A DNA stretch of 5,219 bases. Source: Patescibacteria group bacterium (GTDB lineage: Bacteria; Patescibacteriota; Minisyncoccia; Phycocordibacterales; UBA12079). This document shows, piece by piece, positions 5,074-5,219 of the stretch (position 1 is its first letter; each line of letters starts with the position of its first letter). Both the position numbers and the translations under genes were made by a program. The stretch is from NCBI GenBank assembly GCA_018894995.1, contig JAHIOZ010000128.1, positions 1 to 5,219 on the forward strand, read 5' to 3'. The notes under the pieces are model-generated. The model was not told where the DNA came from. It did not search any database and saw only the letters and a list, made by a program, of their open reading frames with translations.

Positions 5074-5219
5074 TTATTTCTCCACAATCAAGACATTGAC
5101 AAACCCCCAAATCCAGTCTTCTTTTGCTCTCCTTATTTCTAATTTTCTAATCAAACCAGCACTGTTATCACCCAAAAAAACAACTCATTTTTCTTCGTTT
5201 AAATAAATACACAAGCACC
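5074..5219 (-). pseudogene. Possible frameshifted C-terminal end of a leftward gene
   Basis: On the minus strand the frame entering from the right edge reads VLVYLFKRRKMSCFFG and stops at TGA just after a run of seven Ts followed by GGG (plus-strand A5174-A5180). In the +1 frame across that run it continues as GDNSAGLIRKLEIRR, then AKEDWIWGFVNVLIVEK, to a TAA at 5074-5076. The second piece has a protein-like mix of charged and hydrophobic residues, and its ending is reminiscent of methyltransferase C termini, though this is only an impression. A homopolymer indel, a decayed gene, a sequencing error or coincidence are all possible. The start lies outside the window. Confidence 0.3.

Noticed and set aside
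4790..5087. Two overlapping small minus-strand frames (80 and 62 aa)
   Set aside because: They cross element C and the intergenic hairpins, have no recognisable domain, and overlap each other in different frames.
5155..5200. TGA read as glycine (code 25) to rescue the right-edge frame
   Set aside because: The frame after the TGA meets TAA at once (GGG TGA TAA), and the 90-aa gene appears to use TGA as its stop, so recoding does not help.

Overview
The window looks like a piece of an AT-rich chromosome from a Candidate Phyla Radiation bacterium (Patescibacteria, probably the Parcubacteria side). This rests on an FtsK/SpoIIIE protein with a short membrane part and a lysine/glutamate-rich linker, followed by a small membrane-anchored Ig-like protein. 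It also rests on repeats with GCGAG...GGCRATCC ends, and on a standard genetic code (TGA is used as a stop). The lineage is inference from overall character; there is no rRNA or marker set to confirm it.

Layout. 1-76: a palindromic repeat (element A), cut at its left side by the window edge. 77-233: a leader with hairpins ending in a perfect Shine-Dalgarno sequence. 234-506 (+): a 90-aa protein of unknown function. 516-543: a bidirectional terminator shared with the convergent gene at 544-960 (-), a membrane-anchored Ig-like protein. 961-1096: nested inverted repeats. 1097-3379 (-): ftsK, 760 aa. 3380-3882: about 500 bp without a gene, holding TCCGAAT repeats, a GC-rich hairpin, element B and an AT-rich palindrome. 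3883-3911: a strong-looking sigma-70-type promoter for the gene at 3978-4757 (+), which encodes a 259-aa protein with a C-terminal winged helix-turn-helix. 4735-4808: a perfect 74-bp palindrome covering the end of that gene and its terminator. 4824-4931: element C. 4982-5012: a hairpin. 5074-5219 (-): the possible, apparently frameshifted, C-terminal end of a leftward gene.

The most striking signal is a 9-bp motif, TAAAGGACA (reverse TGTCCTTTA). It occurs 12 times exactly, plus about 8 near copies, between 3884 and 4705. It lies in the promoter spacer, just after the -10 box, over the ribosome-binding region and through the coding sequence. The copies use both reading frames in which they do not create a stop codon, and they fall in blocks of alternating orientation. 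I found no exact copy elsewhere in the window. This points to a constraint on DNA or RNA rather than on protein, and I suggest a self-targeting or autoregulated locus whose winged-helix product may recognise the motif. The mechanism is not established.

The second signal is a family of three elements in the same orientation (A, B, C). They share the outer ends CGTCTTYGCGAGA and GGCRATCCAGCGTCG, but each encloses a different long palindrome. The single base that differs between the left ends of B and C is matched by a compensating change in the right ends, so the ends probably pair.

FtsK and the Ig-like protein may be co-transcribed leftward. The regulator gene is transcribed divergently from ftsK. 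No transposase, CRISPR array, tRNA or rRNA is visible.
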